The notes beneath the pieces were generated by a model, which worked only from the letters and a program-made list of their open reading frames with translations, was not told the origin of the DNA and searched no databases. From NCBI RefSeq assembly GCF_900094595.1, contig NZ_FMAD01000006.1, forward strand, positions 62,001 through 126,000: DNA of 64,000 nt, in the 5' to 3' direction. The position numbers and the translations under genes were made by a program. Below, one piece after another: positions 41,513 to 51,000 of the stretch. Every line of letters starts with the position of its first letter. Position 1 is the first letter of the stretch. Origin of the DNA: Cupriavidus alkaliphilus. Lineage in GTDB: Bacteria; Pseudomonadota; Gammaproteobacteria; Burkholderiales; Burkholderiaceae.

Positions 41513-42583
41513 TCAAGCGGCGGTCCCGTCCGGACCAAGCCGTTCCCTGCGCTCGGCATCGTATTCAAGGGCCAGCTTCACCGCCTGTTCGCGGTATGCC
41601 AGCAGCCGCTCGTCCCCGTCAGGACCGACGGTTTTTGCGTTGCCGGCATAGCTGGGCTCCTCCAGAATGAAGGGATCCTGCGGGTCGATCAAGCAGGCAT
41701 TCTCCACATCCTCCGGCCAGACAGGACGCTTGCAGGTTTTCATGGCAACGTAGCGAAACAGAGCCCATGGCAAAGTAATGGGCAGCATCAAAATGCCAAG
41801 AAAGCCCGAAAACTGCCCACTGACCTGCGTGATCACCATATTGCGCAGCGTTGTTTCTGTCGAAACGGTGAGTGCCAGCGGTGGGAATGGCAGGCTCTGC
41901 GGGCCTTCTTCCATATAGCGACGCACCATCTCCCAATGTTCCAGTACCGCACCGCGACTGGTGCTGCCATCCATGCCGACGGCAAAGGTATCGCGCACCA
42001 TGCGTTGATCGTCCAGGACATTGCAACGCAGGTCGAAGGTGTAGTGGCCCGGATTCCCAGCTGCTGGACTAGATCGGCCGATGTAGAAGTAGGCACTGTC
42101 CCAAGGTATGGTCAGCACACCGCCCGGACCGTTGTGCCGGAAGACGTAGACCATCCTGTTCTTGCGGTTGAAGCGGATCGGGTAGTGGGTGTAGCAGAAG
42201 AAGTCTTTGAGCCAGATGAATTTGATAAAACACAGGGCTGTTGCCAGACAGGCAATCACCGCCACCCATCCAGAAATGATCGATGCGCGTGTAGGTTCGA
42301 GATTGTCGCCAGTCGGCACATAAATAGTGGACCCAAACAGGCCGCCGAAAAATACCAGCATTGCGATAAAGGGGGCGCCCCCCATTGCCGCCCAGCCACG
42401 CTGCAAGAAGAACCGGTCCATGTACTCCACGAATGTGGAGTTCAGACGCAACAAGCCGTGGTCGTTTGGCGGGAGGTCGGCAATGCGCTGCCTCGGATCG
42501 AGGTGTTCGGCAATCTCGTATTCACGCAACGGCCGATTCAGTTTGTAGCGGGTCAGCCAACCGGCGTATTCACCTTCTTTCAT
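41513..42583 (-). CDS. DUF6708-like membrane protein, paralog 1
   Basis: The 356-residue protein has two adjacent spans (about residues 66-85 and 103-121), then a cytoplasmic beta-rich domain beginning YPIRFNRKNRMVYVFRHN and a motif shared with the other array members, MVRRYMEEGPQSLPF (about residue 225). The RFNRKxRxVYV and YMEEGP pair of motifs is the signature of the four paralogs here; I associate it with DUF6708 by recollection. Its position downstream of the VasX-type effector suggests immunity to a membrane-active toxin or a dedicated cargo helper. It is the last gene of the unit. Confidence 0.7.
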   Translation of the reverse strand: MKEGEYAGWLTRYKLNRPLREYEIAEHLDPRQRIADLPPNDHGLLRLNSTFVEYMDRFFLQRGWAAMGGAPFIAMLVFFGGLFGSTIYVPTGDNLEPTRASIISGWVAVIACLATALCFIKFIWLKDFFCYTHYPIRFNRKNRMVYVFRHNGPGGVLTIPWDSAYFYIGRSSPAAGNPGHYTFDLRCNVLDDQRMVRDTFAVGMDGSTSRGAVLEHWEMVRRYMEEGPQSLPFPPLALTVSTETTLRNMVITQVSGQFSGFLGILMLPITLPWALFRYVAMKTCKRPVWPEDVENACLIDPQDPFILEEPSYAGNAKTVGPDGDERLLAYREQAVKLALEYDAERRERLGPDGTAA

Positions 42584-42647
42584 GTATTGGCCATCAACAA
42601 GTTTGCACAGGCCTTACATCAGCCTCGTCCTAATCCAGACAACCGGG

Positions 42648-43787
42648 CTATCGCGCCATGGCCTCATCAAGGCCCTCTGCGGTTCCCCAGCGCCGCATGA
42701 ACTCCACCTCATCCGCGTTAGCCAGCTTGCCTTCTGCGCGATACACCATTGCAGTCATCACAGCGCCAGCCTGTACGGGCCGCTCCTCTGGCTCTCCAAT
42801 GCCAGAGTCGCTCTCCCACTCCTTCGGAAAGCGCGCCCACGAGCAAGTGGATTGCGCCAGGGCCATATACATGGGCAGATAGAATGACACATCCATCTCC
42901 AACCTGCATTGTGCAGCGCTTGGCATCCCGCAATAGGTGCTGTAGGCAGGTGGCAGATAGCGCGGCACTTGTTTGAACGACGCCGGGGCATTGGGTGGAA
43001 TCACATCGACCGAAGGGCCTTCCTCCATATATTGGCGAATGTACTCCCACAGGCCAGCGACTCCCTCCGGGAAGTATGTGTTTGTCGCGGACTCGATAAA
43101 GATGACGTCCTCGCCTTCTGCAGAAGTATCGTCTGCACTGAATGGAGGGTGGTAAAGAACCAAAGGCTGCGCCTGCTCGTAGCGGACAACTTTGGGCTCC
43201 ATGCGTGCGGGAAATGGCTTCAGCACTGCCTCCAGGCGATCCCATGCGAACACCTTGTCGCCACCACAATAGCCAGGTCGCAATACGTAGACCTGGCGAG
43301 TCTTGCGGTTGAATCGGACACGCCCGCGCAACGGGCTGAAGAACGCTGTACGCGCACCCAGGCCAATGAACATCATGACGACGAAAAACACGAAGCCGGC
43401 CACAAACAACAACATGACCGTCCACCCGCCAATCACCAGCGTGAGCATTGCCGATTCATAGGGTTCGTTCCAGCTGAGGAAAAACACCCTGCCAAACAAC
43501 AGCGGATGAAGCGCCAGGCCGTACCAGAGCCAAATCGTGAACAGACAACCAAGTAGTACCAGCAGCGCCCAGGACGTCACCAAGCTTTGCACGCCGAAAC
43601 CGGGGTTGGCAAGTTCCAGATAGGCGTCGTTCTGCGCATAGATGCAACGGCCGGGGATAAAGACGCCCTCGGCAGGACTGTTTTCATCGACGCGCCAACG
43701 ACGCTGTCCGTCGATGTTCAATAGCTCCCGGCTATTTGCGATGGATCGGCGCCTGGCGCGTGCGTATTCGTATTCGCGACCGAACAT
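42648..43787 (-). CDS. DUF6708-like membrane protein, paralog 2
   Basis: The 379-residue protein starts MFGREYEYARARRRSIANSR, has two or more hydrophobic spans (about residues 68-90 and 115-145), then VRFNRKTRQVYVLRPGYCGG and YIRQYMEEGPSVDVIPP, the two signature motifs of this array. Its N-terminal 28 residues are duplicated in the broken fragment at 46956-47060, showing that another copy existed upstream. It has a longer extracytoplasmic or linker region than paralog 1. The function is unproven; immunity is inferred from context. Confidence 0.7.
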   Translation of the reverse strand: MFGREYEYARARRRSIANSRELLNIDGQRRWRVDENSPAEGVFIPGRCIYAQNDAYLELANPGFGVQSLVTSWALLVLLGCLFTIWLWYGLALHPLLFGRVFFLSWNEPYESAMLTLVIGGWTVMLLFVAGFVFFVVMMFIGLGARTAFFSPLRGRVRFNRKTRQVYVLRPGYCGGDKVFAWDRLEAVLKPFPARMEPKVVRYEQAQPLVLYHPPFSADDTSAEGEDVIFIESATNTYFPEGVAGLWEYIRQYMEEGPSVDVIPPNAPASFKQVPRYLPPAYSTYCGMPSAAQCRLEMDVSFYLPMYMALAQSTCSWARFPKEWESDSGIGEPEERPVQAGAVMTAMVYRAEGKLANADEVEFMRRWGTAEGLDEAMAR

Positions 43788-43927
43788 GATTTCATCCCAA
43801 CTGCGGCTCTCGCCGTACCAACGGGGTGAAAGTGTACCTTGGACTGACAGACCACTTGACGTGAAAAAGTAGAAGCCATCTCGGGCAAAGGAAGGCCGCC
43901 CTTAGTCCGGACTATTGCGGCAGCCTT

Positions 43928-45004
43928 CTACATAAAGAGAAACGGCGCGGCAATCAATAACCACAGCCCTCCCCACAGAAAGGTAGAGAGGGCTCCGATG
44001 ATAGCCCACCGAAATCTCAAGCGCGGGAGCTTTCCAGCAAATGCGGCTTGTTCGAGGGGCGATAAGGGTTCCTTACGGTATGGATTTGATCCTTCAAATG
44101 CCATAGCTTGTTTCATTGCCACTGAATACTCAGGATATCTTCCGCGGCACTGAAGCCAAGCCGCAGATCGAAACCACCAATATCCAATTACGCCATAAAA
44201 ATAGTAATAGCACCAAGTGAAGAGACTTGACTCCAATCTAAAATTGCGATCAACCAGTCGGCTAAAACCTATCTGATCTATTCTAGCCAGCACAGCTCTT
44301 CTGTCATTGACTGGAGGCTGAGCAAGAACAGACGGCACCATTTCAGGCGCATAATCCATGTATCGACGAATGAACTCCCAATTCATGCCGCATACGCTAG
44401 GCAGTCTCGAAGGGGGAGCCACGACTACAGCGTCAACAATCTTCCTATTCGCATCTAGAATAGCAATCTGAGGAGTATAGATTGTTGCCGCACCAGCCGT
44501 GGAGATCAATTGCGCACGATATATAAAGGGATGCACATCATCATAGTTGAAGACACGCCATCCGAGACTCTTTCCTCTCCATGCATAAATTTGTCGACTC
44601 TTTCTACTCAGGATAACTGGTGGTGGCACCGGACTAGTTACCCAGAAATAGATGCCAACGCCCGGTCCCACTATAAAGGCAATGAAGATAGCGGCAACGG
44701 GCACAGTGAACCATATAGGTATATCGGAGCCCATCGCCTTTGGACCAAAAACAAGGGCCAAGACGAGCATATAACTCAAAGTGAATGCACTTAAAACGAT
44801 CCACATCCCGCGATCTACGTTCATTTCGCTGTCAATGAACGTCAAAAAAGCCGGGTTAATGTCCTGAACTTGATCTCTGGCATCTGGCTCATGAATTGCA
44901 GGCTCATCTCCGCGAGGCAAAAGAATTCCCCACGCACCGCTCTGATTCGGCAACTCTCTTAATCCTACTAATTGCGCCTTGAGATATTTACCACGCCCTA
45001 TCAT
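43928..45004 (-). CDS. DUF6708-like membrane protein, paralog 3
   Basis: The 358-residue protein begins MIGRGKYLKAQLVGLRELPN, carries SGAWGILLPRG and EPDARDQVQDINPAFLTFID, two spans (about residues 69-90 and 96-123), PPVILSRKSRQIYAWRGKSL and FIRRYMDYAPEMVPS, and ends in a third hydrophobic stretch (about 335-355). Its start overlaps the stop of the orphan effector module by 4 bases (ATGA), a tight toxin-then-immunity coupling. Its first 130 residues are matched by the truncated gene at 46527-46943. Codon use and base composition are AT-rich relative to tss genes. Confidence 0.7.
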   Translation of the reverse strand: MIGRGKYLKAQLVGLRELPNQSGAWGILLPRGDEPAIHEPDARDQVQDINPAFLTFIDSEMNVDRGMWIVLSAFTLSYMLVLALVFGPKAMGSDIPIWFTVPVAAIFIAFIVGPGVGIYFWVTSPVPPPVILSRKSRQIYAWRGKSLGWRVFNYDDVHPFIYRAQLISTAGAATIYTPQIAILDANRKIVDAVVVAPPSRLPSVCGMNWEFIRRYMDYAPEMVPSVLAQPPVNDRRAVLARIDQIGFSRLVDRNFRLESSLFTWCYYYFYGVIGYWWFRSAAWLQCRGRYPEYSVAMKQAMAFEGSNPYRKEPLSPLEQAAFAGKLPRLRFRWAIIGALSTFLWGGLWLLIAAPFLFM

Positions 45005-46530
45005 AATCGCCCTTTATTAATGACATTGAGCAGCCATTCTCCGAGCATAGCCACCAAGGCCAACGCGATCATCAGCACAAATCCTAGGCCAGCGCTTAGC
45101 ACCCCAAAGAGCACGAGAAGCGCAATCGCCCCGCCCGCAATAGATGTAGTCATATAGAGATAGTACATGGGAACGTCACCCTGTTTCTCTGCATCCTTAG
45201 CTTTCCAATAATCAAGAACCGCTCCCAAGAATGCCCCTGCCGTGCCGATGAGCTTCCCCAAAAAACCCACCAGCAATGCCCGGTTAGAAACCTTTGTCAT
45301 GAACAATCTGAATGGCCGGGCGAGCGAAGTCTTACCCCAGGCCGAACGTTCAAGCCCCTTACCGGCCACCTCAACGGCACTGCCCGCAAGGCTTGTCAAC
45401 GCTCCAATTAACTGCAACTGCCGTTGTCCCGGGGTTCCCTTCTTCGGGTCAGGTAGCTCGACACATGCCTTATAGACATTCCATCCGTCCAGAATCAGTC
45501 CTGCCGCTCCCAGCCCGATATCGAGTTTGATCGCACTTGCAGTCCGGCCACGCAGCGCGGCACGCAGTTGGTCCTCGTGCAAAAGCACATTGTCTAACTG
45601 ATCAAGATTTGCGCTACTGAATAAACGCTTATTATCCTCGTCCCAAAACACGGTCCAGTGAAAGACACGCCTGCCTCTCGCATTGCGCGCCTCCGGCACC
45701 CGAGCGCGAGCGCCCGTACGCTCGGACAACTCAGTCCGGACGTGGTTGTCGATCCGCCGCCGCAGAGCCTGCCTATCGACATTGGGATGCGCGCGTGCCA
45801 ACTCGTCCACGATGATATGCGCCATCTCAGCTTCAGATGCCCGAATCTTGAGCTGTCGCAGTGGTCTGTTGGCAAGAAGGCCAAGCAATGCCACGTGGCG
45901 ATAGCGCGCGGCAAAACCGACCATGGCATCTCCCGCTTTCCCGGCTGCCGCTCCTCCCGAGCGGCCCAGCAATGTCACGATTGGCGCCGACATGGTGTAC
46001 GCCATCCGGGCCACACTGCTCATCGCGCCCGCCAGTTCATTGGCATGGCCTTTCTCTAACACGTGGGCAAAGGCCTTGAATACATTGCTCCAAGCCCCGG
46101 GATTTCCTACCTCTAACTCAGCAGTCGCCGCCTTCTCTAGTTTTTTGGCCGCCTCGGAGTTGTCAAGCACGAGGGCTCGCAGCACCGTGTTCTTACGCTC
46201 CGTAAATGAACCCTGCAACTCCTTAAGAAGGATATCGGACACCGGCTCGATACCAACAATGTCATAAAGGCAAGCCATTACCAGGCTGGTCATGGCTTCG
46301 CCGCTCTTGATATCGGTGTCATCGTGGTTGCAGGCCATCGCCTCACGATATGGTGTTCCTCCGTACCATTTCACAAAGCTCCGCGCCAGGGGCGCCAAGG
46401 TATTCTTGGCGTACGCGTTCATATCGCGCTCGAGCTCTTTATCGAAGGCCTCTCGGTTAGGCTCGTTGTAATCGTTCAGATACTCCTCCCAAGCATTTCG
46501 CCGCGCGCGCTTTTCTTCATCCGGCGTCAC
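45001..46530 (-). CDS. Orphan C-terminal module of a VasX/BTH_I2691-type effector
   Basis: The 509-residue frame starts at a GTG (MTPDEEKRARRN) overlapping the stop of a truncated upstream gene. Its first part, WEEYLNDYNEPNREAFDKEL, parallels an internal segment of the full effector at 48010-51306 (WTKLEERYNEVERDKFEKEY), and both then carry long helical regions and C-terminal hydrophobic segments (here GGAIALLVLFGVLSAGLGFV and onward, about residues 455-500). The entire N-terminal secretion/MIX-like region is missing. It is either an inactive leftover or a spare toxin module that can recombine onto an intact N-terminus. It is coupled to DUF6708-like paralog 3. Confidence 0.7.
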   Translation of the reverse strand: MTPDEEKRARRNAWEEYLNDYNEPNREAFDKELERDMNAYAKNTLAPLARSFVKWYGGTPYREAMACNHDDTDIKSGEAMTSLVMACLYDIVGIEPVSDILLKELQGSFTERKNTVLRALVLDNSEAAKKLEKAATAELEVGNPGAWSNVFKAFAHVLEKGHANELAGAMSSVARMAYTMSAPIVTLLGRSGGAAAGKAGDAMVGFAARYRHVALLGLLANRPLRQLKIRASEAEMAHIIVDELARAHPNVDRQALRRRIDNHVRTELSERTGARARVPEARNARGRRVFHWTVFWDEDNKRLFSSANLDQLDNVLLHEDQLRAALRGRTASAIKLDIGLGAAGLILDGWNVYKACVELPDPKKGTPGQRQLQLIGALTSLAGSAVEVAGKGLERSAWGKTSLARPFRLFMTKVSNRALLVGFLGKLIGTAGAFLGAVLDYWKAKDAEKQGDVPMYYLYMTTSIAGGAIALLVLFGVLSAGLGFVLMIALALVAMLGEWLLNVINKGRL

Positions 46531-46943
46531 CTACGGGCCTTACGACTAATAATCACTGGTGGCTTTACAGGGTTAGTCACTGTTTTATACACCAGAACAA
46601 CGGGGCCGATTATGCTTGAAAGAAAAACACCTACAACAACCGCCAGTACGCCAAAAGGGGTCTCACGCGCAAGAAGTGGAGGCAGAAAAGTTATCGCCCC
46701 CAGAAGCATGTAGCTGGATATGAAGATACCGATAGTCAGCCACATTCCCCCATCGACGTTCATCTCACTATCAACGAAAGTCAGGTAAGCAGGGTTGATA
46801 TCCTGGACTTGTTCATGAGCGTCAGGCTCATGAGTTGCCTGCTCTTTCCTGTGGGGCAAAAGAAAACCCCACGCACCGCTTTCGTGCGGGAGGGATTTCA
46901 ACCCAAGCAACTGCGCTTTTATATATTTTTCGCCTCCACTCAT
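46527..46943 (-). pseudogene. Truncated DUF6708-like gene (N-terminal 138 residues)
   Basis: The product, MSGGEKYIKAQLLGLKSLPH onward, matches paralog 3 almost residue by residue (SGAWGFLLP, EPDAHEQVQDINPAYLTFVD, SEMNVDGGMWL) up to PPVIISRKARR. There it stops, exactly where paralog 3 continues with the QIYAW segment. The following base pairs belong to the orphan effector module, so the cut is a recombination junction. It may still be translated as a short two-span protein. Confidence 0.72.
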
Positions 46944-46955
46944 ATTCTCGTTTTT

Positions 46956-47060
46956 TCACTCCGACAAACGGCAGCGTTGACCGTCGATGCTCAATAGTTC
47001 TCGGCTCCTGGCGATAGATCGCCGCTTGGCTCGTGCGTACTCGTATTCGGGCCCGAACAT
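46956..47060 (-). pseudogene. 5' fragment of a DUF6708-like gene (34 residues)
   Basis: MFGPEYEYARAKRRSIARSR-ELLSIDGQR is nearly identical to the N-terminus of paralog 2 (43787), then diverges and stops after CRLSE. It is a relic head of a lost gene, lying between paralog 4 and the truncated paralog-3-type gene. Confidence 0.7.
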
Positions 47061-47087
47061 GAACTCGTCAATGCGCCGTCCAACGGA

Positions 47088-48008
47088 CTATTTTACGGAC
47101 AAATCCGACCATTTCAACACAGGGGCAAGTCGAAGTGCAATATACTCACAAAATCCGATTGGTATAAACACCCAAAACAATGGAATGAATAAAATCAAAC
47201 TATAAAAACGAGCTGCAACATGCATTCGCTCGCGCCGTCTCACACCCTCACCCGTAAAATCCAACATAGGATAATATCGTAATAGGCATCTAGCCAAGGA
47301 AACCTCAACTATTACTGAATTAGACGCCAACCTTCCCGGACCATTTTCCATGTAATCTCGAATGCATGCCCACAATTGATGCAGAGCAGCCGGAAAGAGT
47401 TCATCAGACTTCAAAACAATCCGCCGCACCACTCTATTCGTACCCGGGTCGCACTCAGCAATTATAAGAGAATATCGCACCGAATAAGTCTTTCCATTGT
47501 ACCCGGAAATCTTTGCAATCTCCGCAGCGAGATGTTCCCAGCGCAATTCGCTCTGCACCACTTTCCATCTCAAAAATGGATTAAGCTTAGTTACATACTC
47601 CATTGAAAGCACACACCCTGTATCACGACAAAAACGTACCGGCAGGTCCCGCGGAGTGCGCAGCTCCTTCTTTATCACATACAGGATAGCAACGAGAAAA
47701 CCAAGCAATCCGACAGCAAACAACGCCGCACCCAATGGTATTTTTGAAAAACCTTTCATTAACATCAGCGCGATAGTGTCAGCGATCGAGAGCATGCCAA
47801 CCAACATCCCCACCCCGAAAAGCAATCCCGCACCTCTTTGCATGGAGGCCGCGCGAGAAAGCTCCAGACAATGCTCATCCATACTCAGTAAATCCTGAAC
47901 AATAGTGGGCGGCTTCTCAGAAGAAGTGTGCATTGTCGCGTCCCGCCCTGGGAGGTCTTCATACCAATACGGACTCTGCGGCTCGAGCCGGGATTTATTT
48001 GCTGTCAT
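47088..48008 (-). CDS. DUF6708-like membrane protein, paralog 4 (effector-adjacent)
   Basis: The 306-residue protein has two spans (about residues 61-85 and 91-112), LPVRFCRDTGCVLSMEYVTK, a beta-rich domain and CIRDYMENGPGRLASN, the array's [IV]R-x-Y-M-x-x-G-P motif, then a final hydrophobic region (LILFIPLFWVFIPIGF). It begins one base after the stop of the large effector gene, which makes it the best candidate for that effector's cognate immunity protein. It is the most diverged of the four paralogs and strongly AT-rich. Confidence 0.68.
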   Translation of the reverse strand: MTANKSRLEPQSPYWYEDLPGRDATMHTSSEKPPTIVQDLLSMDEHCLELSRAASMQRGAGLLFGVGMLVGMLSIADTIALMLMKGFSKIPLGAALFAVGLLGFLVAILYVIKKELRTPRDLPVRFCRDTGCVLSMEYVTKLNPFLRWKVVQSELRWEHLAAEIAKISGYNGKTYSVRYSLIIAECDPGTNRVVRRIVLKSDELFPAALHQLWACIRDYMENGPGRLASNSVIVEVSLARCLLRYYPMLDFTGEGVRRRERMHVAARFYSLILFIPLFWVFIPIGFCEYIALRLAPVLKWSDLSVK

Positions 48009-48009
48009 G

Positions 48010-51000
48010 TCAATCGCTTACTGCAATAAGTTTTTCTGCCCAACCCTCCGGATCATTCCTATCCGGCCAAAACCGTACCTCAATTTGGGCCCGCTTATAG
48101 ATGTGCGTATTCAACTCTATGCTTTCTTCAACAACGTACGCGCCATTCTCGGTTCTACCTGCACCTTGCCGATTACGATACTTTGCGGCAGTATCAACAA
48201 CTTTGGTCGGCATCGCCTTCATTTGGGGCAACACTTCCGCATCACGTCCTCCGGCCATCACCAACTGCGCCTGACCACGCGCGTCAATGGCTTTAACCTT
48301 CCACTCGTACACGGATTTAAATTTTTCGAAATTCGAAAACTTTAGCTTCACTTTCAGGGTGTCAAAACCAGAGGTTGCTTCAAGCCAGTCGTCATTAAAA
48401 CCAAGCTCCACGCCCAGTCCCAAGACTAGCGCATTTAAATCCGCAAGCTCTTCACTGAGTTGAGCGTCAGTCCACTTTCCTTCTGCTCTCTCACCATAGC
48501 CCCAGTAGCAGCGATCGAGCCAGATCTCCACAGGCGTAGACTCCAATGAAGTTGCCCACCAGTAGAGCAACACACCCGCCGCGACCAACAACAACATCCA
48601 GCCTAGTGGTCCAATTCCAAGCAAACCGCCAACAAGAGCAGTCGAAAACCCAGATCCAACTGCGACTGCAGCGCCAACACCAAATGCAACGGCCGCAGCA
48701 CCATAAACAACTGCTGCGCTTGCATCGCCTTGCTGCCATGCTCTCCACCCTGTACAGGCAGCTTGAATCGCATCTATGCTAAGTGAGATGGCGCCGAGGA
48801 TCGCACCTGCCTTCACGAATGACTCGGCTGGGGTCCTGCCTAGTGCTTTAAATCCAAGACCAACACCTTCCGACATCGCAGCCAGCATTCCGAACGTCGC
48901 GGAGACTACAGGTAATTTGGCCTCGATGCCTCCTTGAGGTCCAATCATGGCATCCATGGACTTCTTCGAATCCCTGAACGCCCAATACTGAAGGACCAGC
49001 GAACCTACTGCCAACATCGGCTCACCGCCTCCCGCGACAAGCTTTAGGCTTCTTGCGGCTAGTTCACGCGCTACCACTTTTGCCACGCCAGGCAACATTC
49101 TGACTGAATTTTCCAATGGCCGAAGAACTTGTACGGCTTCTCGGCTCAGGGTGATGCCGGCCACTTTCAAGGCGCTCGCTACCCCGATACCTAAGTCGGT
49201 GCTCTCGCGCTTCGCCTTTGCGATCGACATTTCGATCGCTTTTTTCACATCCTCTGCTTGCTCAAAGGACCAGATAGTAACTTCGATAACTGTATTCCTC
49301 ACTTTTTCGTTGGGAACGGTGAGGATACCGCCAAGCAGGACACTACGGGCTTTGCGTCCAGCAACTTCGGTCAACCGCTTGCCAGCCTCGTTACCCTTAC
49401 GGGACAGCTGGTTCAGCAGATCCACGTACTGCCCTACTGTCATCTTCAGCTGAAGTAGGATGGGGCTCGCATTGCGATAGAGTTTTAGAGCAGCCTGAGT
49501 AGCTCTTCTAACTGCTACCTCGATCGCGTCCATAGTCTTATCGACCATTTGCGCGGCAGCACCTTCAATCGCAGCCAGTGTATGAGCCGCTGCCTGCTGA
49601 ACCTCACTATTCATGAAGTTCTTGAACTTGTCCGGCAGTTTGATCTCATCCGAACCCAAGATGCCTTTTACGGTGTCATACAGTTTATCCCCCTTATTCA
49701 ACTCGTCCCCTTCTTGGGGCTTCGTTCCAGATGGGAACAGATACTTCAGTAGTTCCTTTCTGCCACCCATGATGGCGGCATAAGGGATCGTATAGCCTGT
49801 CGGATTGGTATCATCTTTCTGTTTTGTTAGCCACTCCTCCCAGAGCTTCACACCAGCCTTACCGTGAGGCCCGCCTGCAAGGCACGGCGCGCACATGATC
49901 ATCAGTCGGACATTTCCATGGAGCTTATCCAGGTCGTAGTCGCCGAGCCACCTCTTCCATTCATCTGCACGTGCCCATACTTCCCAGTCCGAATCGCAAT
50001 CCATGATGCGATTCGTGAGCTCGCTCATCTGTCGACCATATTCCTTCTCAAACTTGTCGCGCTCAACTTCGTTATACCGCTCCTCCAACTTCGTCCAAGT
50101 GGCCTTGTTCTTTGAGTCGATCCGTTCCTTCCGCGTCGTAGAGACCGTTCGGACGGCATCGGGAGTGTAGTTTGGATTGCCGACCAAATACGATGCCGTG
50201 ACCTTGTCCGCTACGCCGCGAGTCTTTTCATCGTCCTCAATCGCCTGGGCGGTCGCCACCGCTATCTGCTTCTTAAGGCCTACGATAGCCTGTGATATAA
50301 GCAGCGGGCGTGCAACTGCGCCACAGTACGCTTGGCGCCATTGAATACGATCATGTGTCTGCCCATTGAGTTCTTTGACGATTCCAACGGGGTCATAAAG
50401 CGCAAATGCAGCAATCTTCCCTGGCTTGCCGCGCTTGCTTTGCTTCTCTGCGGCACTTGCGACGAATTTTTTCAAAGCAAGGCCGTGGCCAGGCCTTTCA
50501 AAGTTGCCGTGGAGGCTTTGCCAGCGCCGCCCTTTTTGAGTCTGTTGTGCCCCCCGATCGTTCCAGTAGCCGCCATCGTAGCTACAGCGACGTGCGTACT
50601 GGGCCGCATCATCGACATACTCTAGTACTACGTCGTTCAGACTTGGCTGACCCTGAGAGATTTCGAATGCGTGCCGAACCTTACCAGGTGCCGACGCCAA
50701 CGCGCCGATCGAACAAAATTGCATACGCTCGTCCGGAGCCCTTTCATAATTGGCACGGACTTTGGGTGACCAAATGTCTTCCGCGAATGCCAGCCAAACC
50801 TTGTCATAGCCTGGTGGGATGGTGATAAAACTGGCCGGTATGTTATGCCCTTCGCGTTTGCAAGCCTCCGTCATCGGCCGATCGACCTTCCAGTCAGGGT
50901 CATCTGGGTCCGCAAGCAAGCGTAGGTAGCCGTCAGCCGTCACGACGTATGTTTGCCATACGCCTGGTTTGCCTAAATATACGTGAACGAAACCTTTACG

